Source of the DNA: Rhodocyclaceae bacterium
GTDB taxonomy: Bacteria; Pseudomonadota; Gammaproteobacteria; Burkholderiales; Rhodocyclaceae
DNA: 64,000 nt
Assembly (NCBI GenBank): GCA_016704145.1
Contig: JADJAS010000001.1
Span: 632,785 to 696,784 of the forward strand
Direction of reading: 5' to 3'
Shown: positions 23,816 through 34,342 of the stretch, piece after piece
Layout: each line of letters opens with the position of its first letter
How positions within the stretch are numbered: position 1 is the first letter of the stretch
The notes under the pieces: model-generated
Database searches by the model: none
Told to the model about the DNA's origin: nothing
Seen by the model: only the letters and a program-made list of their open reading frames with translations
Made by a program: the position numbers and the translations under genes

Positions 23816-25927
23816 TCAGCTCGCGGCGGTATTGATGTCGCCTTCAAGATTCGGGTAGCGCACGTGGTCGACCAGTTCCTGGATCTTCTTGTTGGGTGCC
23901 GGCGAAATCAGCGAACCGACGATGACGCCGATGAAGCCCAGCGAAATGCCGAACACGCCGGCACCGATCGGGTTGATGTCCCACCACAGCGGCTTATTGA
24001 CGCCGAAGAATGGATAGGTGATGTACATGTAGTACATGCAGACACCGAGGCCCCCCAGCATGCCGATGATGGCGCCCAGCTTGTTCGCGCGCTTCCAGAA
24101 CACACCGAGCACCAGCGCCGGGAAGAAGGACGAGGCCGCCAGCGAGAAGGCCGCGCCGACCAGGAACAGGATGTCGCCCGGCTTCAGGCTGGTCACATAG
24201 GCCGCGATCAAGGCCACCACCAGCAGCAAGGCCTTGGACACCACCAGGCGGCGGGTCGTGGGCGCGTTCGGGTCGATCATCTTGTAATAGACGTCGTGCG
24301 ACAGCGCATTGGCGATGGTCAGCAGCAAGCCGTCGGCGGTGGACAGCGCCGCGGCCAGACCGCCGGCCGCCACCAGACCCGAGATCACGTACGGCAGGCC
24401 GGCGATTTCCGGCGTGGCCAGCACGACGAGGTCAGTGCCGATGACGATTTCCGCCAGCTGCACGATGCCATCCTTGTTGATGTCCGAGATCGCCATCAAG
24501 GTCTTGTCCACCGCCGCCCAGTTCGACACCCAGGCGGGCAATTGGGCGAAGCTGGAACCAACCAGGTTGTGATAGACCTCGTACTTGACCAGGATGCCGA
24601 GCGCGGGCGCCGTGAAGTAAAGCAGGAAGATGAAGAACAGCGACCAGAACACCGACACGCGCGCCTCCTTCACCGACGGCGTCGTGTAGTAGCGCATCAG
24701 GATGTGCGGCAGCGCGGCCGTGCCAACCATCAGGCACAAGACCAGCACCAGGAAGTTCTTCTTCGCCTTGGCGCGGTTCTTCTCGATCTCCTCGGGCGTC
24801 TTGCCGGCAGCGGGGAACGGCTCGGCATGGGCCTTGACCGGCGCGGCGCGCGCAGCAATGCCCTTGTCCTTGGTCCACGCGGCCTTGGCCGCGGCGGCGT
24901 CGGCCGGGAAGTCCTTCACAGCTTTTTCCGCTGCCTCGATCGCCTTGCCATCCGGCGTTTCCGCGGCCTTCAGCGCGGCCACCTTGTCCTCGAGCTTCTT
25001 CTTCTCCTCGGCCAGGAACGCCGCGCCGCCCGCCTCCAGGCCCTTGAGCTTGGCGTCGGCGGCGGCAGCCCGCTCGCGGAAGATTGCCCGCACGGACTCC
25101 TCGGCCGCGCCCTTGGGGCTCGCCTTGTCGTTGAACTCCTTCTCCAGCGCGCTCACTTTCGGCAGCGCAGTCGTGTAGGCGGAAATCTGCGCGATCGGGT
25201 TGCCGGTGTCTTTCACCGACAGCCACACCACCGGGATCATGTAGGCGACGATCAGAATGATGTACTGAGCCACCTGCGTCCACGTCACCGCCTTCATCCC
25301 GCCCAGGAACGAGCAGACGAGGATGCCAGCCAGGCCAACGAACACGCCGATACCGAACTCGAGTCCGGTAAACCGGCTGGTGATCAGTCCAACGCCGTAG
25401 ATCTGGGCAATGACATAGGTGAACGAGCAGATGACCGCGGCGACGACACCGATGAAGCGCGGGATGTTGCCGCCATAGCGCTCGCCCAGGAAGTCGGGAA
25501 TGGTGAACTGGCCGAACTTGCGCAGGTAGGGCGCCAGGAACAGCGCCACCAGGCAGTAACCGCCGGTCCAGCCCATGACGAACGCCAGCCCGTCATAGCC
25601 CGATGCATACAAGGTGCCGGCCATGCCGATGAAGCTGGCGGCGGACATCCAGTCGGCGCCGGTCGCCATGCCGTTGAACAGCGCCGGCACGCGCCGGCCG
25701 GCGACGTAGTACTCCGACACTTCCGCCGTCTTCGACATGAAACCGATGCCGGCGTAGAGCAGGATGGTGGCGAACAGGAACATGTAGCCGAGCGTCTTGT
25801 TCGGCACGCCGAGCTGCTCGAGGATGGCGACCAGCACGACGAAGGCGACGAAGCCGCCCGTGTAGAAAGTGTAGTAGCGCTTCAGCTGATTGAAGAAGGC
25901 CTTGTTGCTCTGGGCTGCGGTAGCCAT
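23816..25927 (-). CDS. Sodium:solute symporter, VC_2705 subfamily, with a large soluble insertion
   Basis: A 703-residue SSS-family transporter with about 13 membrane helices. Typical segments are YYVAGRRVPALFNGMATGADWMS split across helix 2 and GTAALPHILMRYYT. It differs from ActP by a roughly 135-residue hydrophilic insertion at about 255-390, rich in Ala, Lys and Glu and predicted to be helical or coiled-coil. It probably imports acetate, pyruvate or a related carboxylate. Its ATG overlaps the DUF4212 stop by one base as TGATG, and a terminator follows. Confidence 0.9.
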   Translation of the reverse strand: MATAAQSNKAFFNQLKRYYTFYTGGFVAFVVLVAILEQLGVPNKTLGYMFLFATILLYAGIGFMSKTAEVSEYYVAGRRVPALFNGMATGADWMSAASFIGMAGTLYASGYDGLAFVMGWTGGYCLVALFLAPYLRKFGQFTIPDFLGERYGGNIPRFIGVVAAVICSFTYVIAQIYGVGLITSRFTGLEFGIGVFVGLAGILVCSFLGGMKAVTWTQVAQYIILIVAYMIPVVWLSVKDTGNPIAQISAYTTALPKVSALEKEFNDKASPKGAAEESVRAIFRERAAAADAKLKGLEAGGAAFLAEEKKKLEDKVAALKAAETPDGKAIEAAEKAVKDFPADAAAAKAAWTKDKGIAARAAPVKAHAEPFPAAGKTPEEIEKNRAKAKKNFLVLVLCLMVGTAALPHILMRYYTTPSVKEARVSVFWSLFFIFLLYFTAPALGILVKYEVYHNLVGSSFAQLPAWVSNWAAVDKTLMAISDINKDGIVQLAEIVIGTDLVVLATPEIAGLPYVISGLVAAGGLAAALSTADGLLLTIANALSHDVYYKMIDPNAPTTRRLVVSKALLLVVALIAAYVTSLKPGDILFLVGAAFSLAASSFFPALVLGVFWKRANKLGAIIGMLGGLGVCMYYMYITYPFFGVNKPLWWDINPIGAGVFGISLGFIGVIVGSLISPAPNKKIQELVDHVRYPNLEGDINTAAS

Positions 25928-26190
25928 CAGTCATCCTCCCCTTCGTGGACGCCGTATTCCTTGTCCATGTTGTTCATGTAGCGGGCGTAGAACCAGATGA
26001 TCACCACGTAGACGATCAAGGCCCCCTGCGCGCCCATGTAGAAGCCCAGCGGGCCGATGATATTGATCTCGTTCAGTTCGCGCGCGTACCAGCCGAACAC
26101 GAACGTGACGACGAACCAGATCGCGAGCAATATGGCCGTAATCTTGAGGTTACGGTCCCAGTACTCGACATGCCTCTGCGTCAGTTGCAT
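25927..26190 (-). CDS. DUF4212 membrane protein, SSS partner
   Basis: An 87-residue protein with two transmembrane helices and the family sequence HVEYWDRNLKIT near the start, followed by a GWYARELN loop. DUF4212 genes precede VC_2705-type symporters, as DUF485 precedes ActP. AAGGAGGAG lies seven bases before the ATG. A copy of the shared GTAAG-N5-CGTCAG motif lies about 70 bp upstream. Confidence 0.93.
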   Translation of the reverse strand: MQLTQRHVEYWDRNLKITAILLAIWFVVTFVFGWYARELNEINIIGPLGFYMGAQGALIVYVVIIWFYARYMNNMDKEYGVHEGEDD

Positions 26191-26257
26191 GAAAGTCTCC
26201 TCCTTTGGTTATACGCCGGCCCAATGCCACAGCCGGGGCCGATTTCGCCAGAGGAAG

Positions 26258-26273
26258 CTGACGATCAGCTTAC
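26258..26273 (-). promoter_or_regulatory. GTAAG-N5-CGTCAG site before DUF4212-SSS
   Basis: On the minus strand GTAAG-CTGAT-CGTCAG. The wider 18-mer matches the site before DUF485-actP at 15 of 18 positions, and it is embedded in the palindrome AGCTGA-TCG-TCAGCT. Confidence 0.6.
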
Positions 26274-26380
26274 GGAAATTTGCGGCAACGCAGCGAACGG
26301 AGTGACCATCAAGACTGGAGACAACGCCATGGTCGGCCACCGCAGCCTTTGCGCACGCAGCAACAGACCACGCAAATAAT

Positions 26381-27913
26381 TCAGGAATCCAAGCCGCCAG
26401 CGTCGCGCGTCACGCCGATGGCTGCGGTCGCCAGGCCGGGCAGTTCGAGCACGACACGCGTGCCAACTCCGTTGGGGCCCGGGCCAAGCCTCAGGTCGGC
26501 CTGGTGCAGTTCGGCGATCTCGCGGCAAATCGGCAAGCCGAGGCCGCTGCCGTCGGCATTGGTGCCAAGCACCCGATAGAAGCGCTCGAAAACGCGCTCC
26601 CGATCTTCCGGCGGCACGCCAATGCCGGAATCCTCGACTTCGGCGATGACGTGCTCGCCACTGTCATCGGACCGCGTCCACAGGGTCACATGGCCGCCAG
26701 CGGGCGTGTACTTGACGGCATTGTCGAGGAGGTTGTTCAGCAGTTCGCGCAGCAGCAGCGGCACGCCGTGCACGGGGAGCGGCTGCTGCCAACCTTCGAA
26801 ACCGAGATCGACCCGCTTGGCGCGCGCCCGCATGGCCCAGTCGAGCGCCACGTCGCGGCCAAGGGCCTCCATATCCACGCGTTCGAAACGATGAATCTTG
26901 TCATGGCTGGATTCGGCCCTGGCCAGGGTCAGCAACTGGTTGATCAGATGGCCGGCGCGCTCCGCCGCCTGGGCGATCTGCTCCACGGAGCGCCGCAATT
27001 GCTCCGGATCCTTTTCGGCGACCGCCAGGTCCGCCTGCATGCGCAGGCCGGTCAAGGGCGTGCGCATCTGATGCGCGGCATCGGCGATGAAGCGTTGCTG
27101 CGCCTGCAGATTCTCCTCCAGCCTTGCCATCAGCTCATTGAACGAGCGGATCATCGGCTGGAGTTCCTCGGGAATGCGACGGGTATTGATCGGCGACAGG
27201 TCCCCGGGACGGCGCTCGGCCATCTTGGCGCGCAGGCGGTTGAGCGGGCTCAAACCGCGCGAAAGCCCGAGCCAGACCAGCACCACCGCCATCGGCAGTA
27301 TGGCGAACTGGGGCAGCAGCACCCCCGAGATGATTTGCGAGGCCAGCGCCTCGCGCTTGTGCCGCGTTTCCGCGACCTGAATGATGATCCAGCGCTGACC
27401 GGCATCGAGCGCATGGACCTGGTAGGCCACGCGCAGCGATTCGCCGTCGAGACGCTCGTCCCGGAAGCGCACCGTCTCGAACACCGGCTCGTTTTCGCCC
27501 GATGGCGCCGGCAGGCTTTCATCGCCGGCCAGCAGTTCACCACGGGCGCCGCGTACCTGGAACACGAGTTTGTCCTCGCTGTCGCCACCGCCATGAAGCA
27601 GGGCCCCTGCGTATGCGGGCAGATCGACGACGACCTGATCGCCTTCCAGACGCGTCAGACGGGCGATGGTCGAAACATTCTCGGTCAGGACACGATCATA
27701 GGGTCGGTCGGCGATCTGGTTGGCCACGTGATGCGTCGCGGCGATGCTGATCGGCCACAACAGCAACAGTGGCGCCAGCATCCAGTCGAGGATTTCGCCG
27801 AACAGCGAGTTGGGTTCGCTGGGAGGGCCGAATACCGGCGTCCGCCTCGGCTTCGCCGCCTTGCTGTCCTTCCCGGCCCGACTGGCTGGCCACTCCGCCT
27901 CAGGCGCTCCCAT
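26381..27913 (-). CDS. Sensor histidine kinase, TctE/QseC type
   Basis: A 510-residue membrane kinase. A membrane helix near 45-62 and another near 205-225 bracket a periplasmic sensor domain of about 140 residues of the TctE N-terminal kind. A HAMP-like linker leads to the H-box ADAAHQMRTPL, the N-box LLNNLLDNAVKYTP and the G-boxes DSGIGVP and GSGLGLPI. TctE-type kinases respond to carboxylates. It overlaps the response-regulator gene by 14 bp and lies 190 bp upstream of the DUF4212-SSS operon, its likely target. Confidence 0.93.
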   Translation of the reverse strand: MGAPEAEWPASRAGKDSKAAKPRRTPVFGPPSEPNSLFGEILDWMLAPLLLLWPISIAATHHVANQIADRPYDRVLTENVSTIARLTRLEGDQVVVDLPAYAGALLHGGGDSEDKLVFQVRGARGELLAGDESLPAPSGENEPVFETVRFRDERLDGESLRVAYQVHALDAGQRWIIIQVAETRHKREALASQIISGVLLPQFAILPMAVVLVWLGLSRGLSPLNRLRAKMAERRPGDLSPINTRRIPEELQPMIRSFNELMARLEENLQAQQRFIADAAHQMRTPLTGLRMQADLAVAEKDPEQLRRSVEQIAQAAERAGHLINQLLTLARAESSHDKIHRFERVDMEALGRDVALDWAMRARAKRVDLGFEGWQQPLPVHGVPLLLRELLNNLLDNAVKYTPAGGHVTLWTRSDDSGEHVIAEVEDSGIGVPPEDRERVFERFYRVLGTNADGSGLGLPICREIAELHQADLRLGPGPNGVGTRVVLELPGLATAAIGVTRDAGGLDS

Positions 27914-28583
27914 GGGTCTCGCCTGTCTTTTCCAGGCAATAGCCGAGTCCGCGAATGGTGGCGATGCGCACGCCGGCCGACTCGAGTTTCTTGCGCAGGC
28001 GGTGCATATAGACCTCGATGGCGTTGGTGCTCACCTCTTCGCCCCAGCCGCAAAGATGGTCCACCAACTGCTCCTTGCTGACCAATCGACCTGCGCGGAG
28101 CATGAGCACTTCCAGCACCGCCATCTCCCGGGCGGACAGATCGACCAGTTGTCCGGAAACCTTGACGATGCGCTCGGTCTGGTCGTAGCAGAGATCACCG
28201 AATTCGATGCGATTGGCATGGCCGGTACCCCGCCGGGTCAGCGCGCGCACGCGCGCCTCGAGCTCCGGCAAGGCAAAAGGCTTCGTCAGGTAGTCGTCGG
28301 CGCCCGCGTCGAGACCGCGCACGCGCTCCTCGACGCCATCCTGGGCGGTCAGGATCAGCACGGGAACCGCGCACTTGCGCGCGCGCAGGCGGCGCAGAAC
28401 CTCGATGCCAGGCAATTTGGGCAGCCCGAGGTCGAGAATCAGCAAATCGAAAGCCTGCGACAGCACGGCGGTGTCGGCATCCAGGCCGTTATCGACGCGA
28501 TCGACGGCGTAGCCGGCCTTGCGCAGCGCCCGCACCAGCCCGTCGGCGATGATCGGGTCGTCCTCGGCAAGCAGAACTCTCAT
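27900..28583 (-). CDS. OmpR-family response regulator, TctD/QseB type
   Basis: A 227-residue regulator. The receiver has the acidic pocket at Glu7-Asp9, phospho-acceptor Asp51 and the TKPF lysine. The C-terminal winged helix contains NAIEVYMHRLRKKL and the IRGLGYCL end typical of OmpR/PhoB. It is transcribed with the kinase. A GTAAG-N5-CGTCAG motif lies 73-88 bp upstream of the start, as it does before both symporter operons, suggesting autoregulation. Confidence 0.94.
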   Translation of the reverse strand: MRVLLAEDDPIIADGLVRALRKAGYAVDRVDNGLDADTAVLSQAFDLLILDLGLPKLPGIEVLRRLRARKCAVPVLILTAQDGVEERVRGLDAGADDYLTKPFALPELEARVRALTRRGTGHANRIEFGDLCYDQTERIVKVSGQLVDLSAREMAVLEVLMLRAGRLVSKEQLVDHLCGWGEEVSTNAIEVYMHRLRKKLESAGVRIATIRGLGYCLEKTGETHGSA

Positions 28584-28655
28584 GGCACTCTTACCTCCCG
28601 CCCGACGCGTGGCCCGCCCTCGGAAAAGTCGCGGCGCCGGCTTGGACGATGGATT

Positions 28656-28671
28656 GTAAGGGTTCCGTCAG
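28656..28671 (+). promoter_or_regulatory. GTAAG-N5-CGTCAG site before the response-regulator gene
   Basis: GTAAG-GGTTC-CGTCAG, in the opposite orientation relative to transcription compared with the symporter sites. It lies between the groEL terminator and the regulator start. Confidence 0.5.
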
Positions 28672-28684
28672 CGAATGCCCACGC

Positions 28685-28721
28685 AAAACAAACGCCCCGC
28701 ACGGTTTCCCGACGCGGGGCG
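28685..28721 (-). terminator. Terminator of groESL
   Basis: On the minus strand CGCCCCGC and GCGGGGCG pair around a 13-nt loop and are followed by TTTGTTTT. Confidence 0.8.
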
Positions 28722-28799
28722 CTGCCAGTAGGAAGGTGGGTCACGGGAGGGAACCTGGGTTCCCTCCTGTTCCTGCCTGCCGGGGGATGTAATCGAGGA

Positions 28800-30449
<1,650 letters not shown>

Positions 30450-30477
30450 TTAGTTTCTCTCCAGTAGATTCGTTTGA

Positions 30478-30768
30478 TTAGGCTTCGACGACGCCCATGA
30501 TGTCTTCTTCGCGCATGACGAGCAGTTCCTCGCCCTCGACCTTGACGGCCTGGCCGGAATACTTGCCGAACAGCACGCGGTCGCCGGCCTTGAGGGCCAT
30601 CGGGCGGACCTTGCCGTCGTCGAGGATCTTGCCCGTGCCGACGGCGATGACTTCACCTTGGTCGGGCTTTTCACCGGCGGTGTCGGGAATGACGATGCCA
30701 CTGGCGGTGGTACGCTCGGCTTCGACGCGCTTGACGATCACGCGGTCATGCAAAGGACGAATTTTCAT
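30478..30768 (-). CDS. groES: Co-chaperonin GroES (Cpn10)
   Basis: A 96-residue co-chaperonin. MKIRPLHDRVIVKR opens the protein and the mobile loop around TTASGIVIPD contacts GroEL. The start at 30768 has GGAG at a suitable distance; the frame open to 30792 adds eight non-conserved residues. It is the first gene of groESL. Confidence 0.98.
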   Translation of the reverse strand: MKIRPLHDRVIVKRVEAERTTASGIVIPDTAGEKPDQGEVIAVGTGKILDDGKVRPMALKAGDRVLFGKYSGQAVKVEGEELLVMREEDIMGVVEA

Positions 30769-30843
30769 GCAGTTATCTCCTGTTTTACTCACTCAACGCA
30801 GGTGTTTCCCTGCCGACTGGATTTCGGGTGTAAAGCGCTGTTG

Positions 30844-30870
30844 CTAGCACTCGGCACCAACGAGTGCCAA
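30844..30870. promoter_or_regulatory. CIRCE operator (HrcA site) upstream of groESL
   Basis: CTAGCACTC-N9-GAGTGCCAA matches the CIRCE consensus TTAGCACTC-N9-GAGTGCTAA at 16 of 18 arm positions. HrcA repression of groESL is therefore likely. Confidence 0.92.
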
Positions 30871-30899
30871 ATAATAGGGGCGACCCCAGGGCTTTGCAA
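30871..30899 (-). promoter_or_regulatory. groESL promoter with overlapping sigma-70 and sigma-32 features
   Basis: On the minus strand TTGCAA (30894-30899) and TATTAT (30871-30876) are 17 bp apart. The same stretch also reads CTTGCAA ... CCCCTATTA, close to the heat-shock sigma consensus. CIRCE follows immediately downstream. Confidence 0.75.
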
Positions 30900-30961
30900 G
30901 GGGTGCTTTCGCTTATGCTTGGAATTTTCCGCCGCTCGATGAGCGCGACCAAGGAATTGTC

Positions 30962-32353
30962 ATGCGCTTGAAGATGCCGCGTTTCGCCGCATTACCGATT
31001 TTCCTGGCCATCCTGGCCTTGCCCGGTCATGCTGGGGAGTCTGGCGAGAACGGCCGGCATGCCGAGTTCAAGGCGTTGGCCAAGGAGGCTTTCGTCTACG
31101 GCTATGCCACCGTCGATAGCTACAACATCCTCTACAACTACGCGCTGAATCCGAGTTCCCCCGAGTACAAGGCGCCGCTGAACAAGATCAGTCATGTTCG
31201 CGACGTGGCCACCCCCGCGGAGCGGACCATCGTCGCACCCAACGTCGACAGCCCCTACTCCTATGCCTGGCTCGACCTGCGCACCGAGCCGATGGTGCTC
31301 TCCATGCCGACTTTCGAGAGTTCCCGTTACGTCAGCCTGCAACTCATCGATGCCTATACGTACATCATCGGTTACGTGACGCCGCGCACGAATGGCAACG
31401 TCGGCGGCAATTTCCTCGTGGCCGGCCCCGGCTGGAACGGCGCGGCGCCGGCGGGCATCAGGACGGTGTTCCGCTCGCCGAGCGAGTTGGCGCTTGCCTT
31501 CTATCGCACGCAACTGTTCGACGCGGCCGACAAGCCGCGGGTTCATGCGCTTCAGTACCAGTACCGCGTGACGCCGCTTTCCGCCTTCCTCGGCCAACCG
31601 GCGCCCGCCGCGGCGCCGGCGCCGCGGCCGGTGCCCGGACTGGATGTGCGCAAGGAGCCGGCTTCACCGCGCTTCTTCGCCATCCTTAACTGGATGCTGC
31701 AATACATGCCGACCCTGCCGGAGGACCGTGCCTTGCGCGAACGGCTGGCGCGCATCGGCATCGAAGCGGGCCGCGACTTCGTCCCCGCCCCGGCCGACCA
31801 GGCGGCCCTGGACGAGGGCATGCGCGCCGGCCTTGCCGACCTGGTGGCCAGGATCAGGCGCACCCGCTCGTCGGCGGAACTCTTCGGCAGCCGCGAACGC
31901 CTGAAGGACGACCCCCTGACGCGCGCCGCCGCCGCCATGGCCGGCATCTACGGCAACGCGGAAGAGGAATTCCTCGGCATCGGCTACCCCGCCGACGCCG
32001 AAGGCAAGCCCTTCGACGGCCATGAACGCTACCGCATCAGCTTCGCCGCCGACCGGCTGCCGCCGGTGGGCGCCTTCTGGTCGATCACCGTCTATGGTGC
32101 CGACCAGTTTCTTTACGCCAACCCCATCGGTCGCCACAAGATCGGCTCGTCGATGCTCGCCGACCTGAAGCGGGATCCCGACAACGGCATCACCCTGTTC
32201 GTCCAGCACGACTCCCCGGGGCCCGAATGGCAAGCCAACTGGCTGCCCGTGCCGCCCGGGCCCTTCGGATTGACGTTCCGCACTTACCTGCCAGGACTGC
32301 CGATTCGTACCGGCGAATGGCAGGCGCCACCGGTCGTGCGCCAGCCCAACTGA
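30962..32353 (+). CDS. DUF1254/DUF1214 exported protein
   Basis: A 463-residue protein with a signal peptide ending near LPGHAGES. The N-terminal half follows the DUF1254 pattern (EAFVYGYATVDSYNI; APNVDSPYSYAWLDLR) and the C-terminal half the DUF1214 pattern (FWSITVYGADQFLYANP). Proteins of this type are periplasmic and of unknown function. A proline/alanine-rich linker at about 215-230 joins the halves. It is followed after 30 bp by the PBP4-type gene and may be cotranscribed with it. Confidence 0.85.
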   Translation: MRLKMPRFAALPIFLAILALPGHAGESGENGRHAEFKALAKEAFVYGYATVDSYNILYNYALNPSSPEYKAPLNKISHVRDVATPAERTIVAPNVDSPYSYAWLDLRTEPMVLSMPTFESSRYVSLQLIDAYTYIIGYVTPRTNGNVGGNFLVAGPGWNGAAPAGIRTVFRSPSELALAFYRTQLFDAADKPRVHALQYQYRVTPLSAFLGQPAPAAAPAPRPVPGLDVRKEPASPRFFAILNWMLQYMPTLPEDRALRERLARIGIEAGRDFVPAPADQAALDEGMRAGLADLVARIRRTRSSAELFGSRERLKDDPLTRAAAAMAGIYGNAEEEFLGIGYPADAEGKPFDGHERYRISFAADRLPPVGAFWSITVYGADQFLYANPIGRHKIGSSMLADLKRDPDNGITLFVQHDSPGPEWQANWLPVPPGPFGLTFRTYLPGLPIRTGEWQAPPVVRQPN

Positions 32354-32383
32354 CACGCAGCCTGCGAGGCCGACCACGCCGCC

Positions 32384-33838
32384 ATGACGCCATCCATGTT
32401 CCTCAGGTTTCTCGCATTCCTGATTCCGGCGATGGCCGCCCTGTCGGTCGCCGCCCGGCCGGAAACCAGCCTGCCCCCGACGGTAGCCAAGGCGCTGGCC
32501 GCCGCCCAGATTCCATCCTCGGCGGTCGGCGTGGTGGTTCAGGAGGTCGGTGCGACGACACCGCGCCTGGAACTCAACGCCGGCACCGCGATGAATCCCG
32601 CCTCGACCATGAAGCTGGTCACCACCCTGGCCGCGCTGGAGTTGCTCGGCCCCGCCTATACTTGGAAGACCAGCGCCTGGAGCAACGCACCGCTCGACAA
32701 CGGCGTGCTGGCCGGCGACCTGGTGCTGCGCGGCGGCGCCGACCCACGGCTGACTTTCGAACAGTTCTGGCTGCTGCTGCGGCAGGTGCGCGCCCGCGGC
32801 GTGCGCCAGATCGCCGGCGATCTGGTGCTCGACCGCGGCCTGATCGCCGCCGCCGAGGCCGACAGCCATTTCGACGACAAGCCGCTGCGGCCCTACAACG
32901 TCAGTCCCGACGCGCTCCTGCTCAACTTCAAGGCCGTGCGGCTGCGCCTGGTGCCCGATGCCGACAAGCAAACGGTGATGGCGCTGGCGGAGCCCGAGCC
33001 GGTGAATCTCGACATCACCAACCTGATCAAGCTGCGCGCCGGCAACGGCGGCTGCGGCGACTGGAAGGAAAGCCTGCGCGCCGACCTGAGCCAGCACGCC
33101 AACCGCTGGCGACTGGTGCTGACCGGCGGTTATCCGGCCGCCTGCGGCGAAAAAACCTGGAACCATGGCCTGCTGCCGCATCCGGCCTACATCCACGGCG
33201 TGTTCGAGCAGCTCTGGCGGGAACTTGGGGGCAGCCTCAGGGGCGACGTACGCGACGGCGCCGTACCGGCTGACGCGCGCCAACTCGGCGAAATCGAGTC
33301 GCCAAGCCTGGCCGAGATCGTACGTGACATCAACAAGTATTCCAACAACGTGATGGCCCGCCAGCTGTTCCTGACCCTGGGCATCGAATCCCTGGCCGAG
33401 CGCGGCCGCAGGCCGGCGCGCACCGAGGATGCCGACGCCGCCGTGCGCGGCTGGCTGGACAGCCGTGGTCTGCGCTTTCCCGAACTGGTGCTCGACAACG
33501 GCTCCGGGCTTTCGCGCCGCGAACGCATTGCGGCGGGCAACCTGGCCCGCCTGCTCTCGGTCGCCTGGCAAAGTCCGCTGATGCCGGAATTCGTCGCTTC
33601 GCTGCCGCTCAACGCCGTCGACGGCACCATGAAGAAGCGGCTCAACGGCAACGGCATCACCGGCCGGGCCCACATCAAGACCGGCACGCTGGAAGGCGTC
33701 AAGACCATCGCCGGCTATGTGCTCGACCGGAACGGCCGGCAGCAGATCGTGGTCTTCCTGGTCAACCACGCCAACGCCGGCGCCGCCCAAGCCGCGCAGG
33801 ACGCGCTGCTGACGTGGGTTTACGAAAGCGCCAGGTGA
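32384..33838 (+). CDS. dacB: D-alanyl-D-alanine carboxypeptidase/endopeptidase, PBP4 type
   Basis: A 484-residue periplasmic penicillin-binding protein with a signal peptide (LIPAMAALSVAA). The three active-site motifs are present: STMK at 74-77 with the acylated Ser74, YSNN near 318, and HIKTG near the C terminus. The long insertion between the first two motifs is characteristic of PBP4. It trims or cleaves peptidoglycan cross-links. The gene carries one copy of the dispersed CTGACTTT motif, encoding RLTF. Confidence 0.94.
   Translation: MTPSMFLRFLAFLIPAMAALSVAARPETSLPPTVAKALAAAQIPSSAVGVVVQEVGATTPRLELNAGTAMNPASTMKLVTTLAALELLGPAYTWKTSAWSNAPLDNGVLAGDLVLRGGADPRLTFEQFWLLLRQVRARGVRQIAGDLVLDRGLIAAAEADSHFDDKPLRPYNVSPDALLLNFKAVRLRLVPDADKQTVMALAEPEPVNLDITNLIKLRAGNGGCGDWKESLRADLSQHANRWRLVLTGGYPAACGEKTWNHGLLPHPAYIHGVFEQLWRELGGSLRGDVRDGAVPADARQLGEIESPSLAEIVRDINKYSNNVMARQLFLTLGIESLAERGRRPARTEDADAAVRGWLDSRGLRFPELVLDNGSGLSRRERIAAGNLARLLSVAWQSPLMPEFVASLPLNAVDGTMKKRLNGNGITGRAHIKTGTLEGVKTIAGYVLDRNGRQQIVVFLVNHANAGAAQAAQDALLTWVYESAR
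32744..32759 (+). repeat. Dispersed CTGACTTT motif, copy 4 (in dacB)
   Basis: The core lies at 32750-32757 within CCCACGGCTGACTTTCG, matching the extended consensus at nearly every position. Confidence 0.6.
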
Positions 33839-33856
33839 CGCGGCGGCCGCGCTGAA

Positions 33857-34327
33857 CTAGTCCTTGCAGTCGGCCTTGCAGGCCGCACCGACGCACTCGC
33901 TGCCACCCTCGACCTTGCAGGCGGCGTGCGTGCGATGAACGAAGACGATTCCCTCGCCGTAGTCACAGGCGACACGGGTCAGCCTGGCCACCTTGCTCGT
34001 CGTGATGCCGCGGGCCCTCGCCGCCTGGATGGTGGCCGATGCGAGGTCGCAGGACAGGTAAGCCTGGAATTCCCCGCCAGCCGCCTCCCACAAGGCGATG
34101 TTCTTCACCTTGCGGTAGTTCTGGTAGCTGACGCAGGTATCCATGTCCTTGGCGTACAAGCGCGAGTTGTCGCTGCAAAAGCCGTTGAAGGTGTATTGGA
34201 GCTCCTCTTCGCTCGGGCAGGGCGCCACCTGGACCGCCTTGGCGAGATCGGGGCATGACACTTCGCCGGCCGATGCCAGTGCGGGGAAAACGATACCGGC
34301 GGCGAGCAGGATGAAACAACGGTTCAT
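33857..34327 (-). CDS. Exported cysteine-rich protein of unknown function
   Basis: A 156-residue protein with a signal peptide ending FPALASAG. The mature part has about ten Cys residues, four in the C-terminal segment ACKVEGGSECVGAACKADC, suggesting a disulfide-stabilised periplasmic protein. No known family is evident. GAGGAG lies five bases before the ATG. It is 15 bp downstream of the DUF4870-like gene on the same strand and convergent with dacB. Confidence 0.7.
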   Translation of the reverse strand: MNRCFILLAAGIVFPALASAGEVSCPDLAKAVQVAPCPSEEELQYTFNGFCSDNSRLYAKDMDTCVSYQNYRKVKNIALWEAAGGEFQAYLSCDLASATIQAARARGITTSKVARLTRVACDYGEGIVFVHRTHAACKVEGGSECVGAACKADCKD

Positions 34328-34342
34328 GGAGACTCCTCGATG

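Noticed and set aside
23864..25981. 705-residue open frame antisense to the VC_2705-type symporter
   Set aside because: A shadow frame; the Arg/Asp/His repeats reflect the opposite-strand codons.
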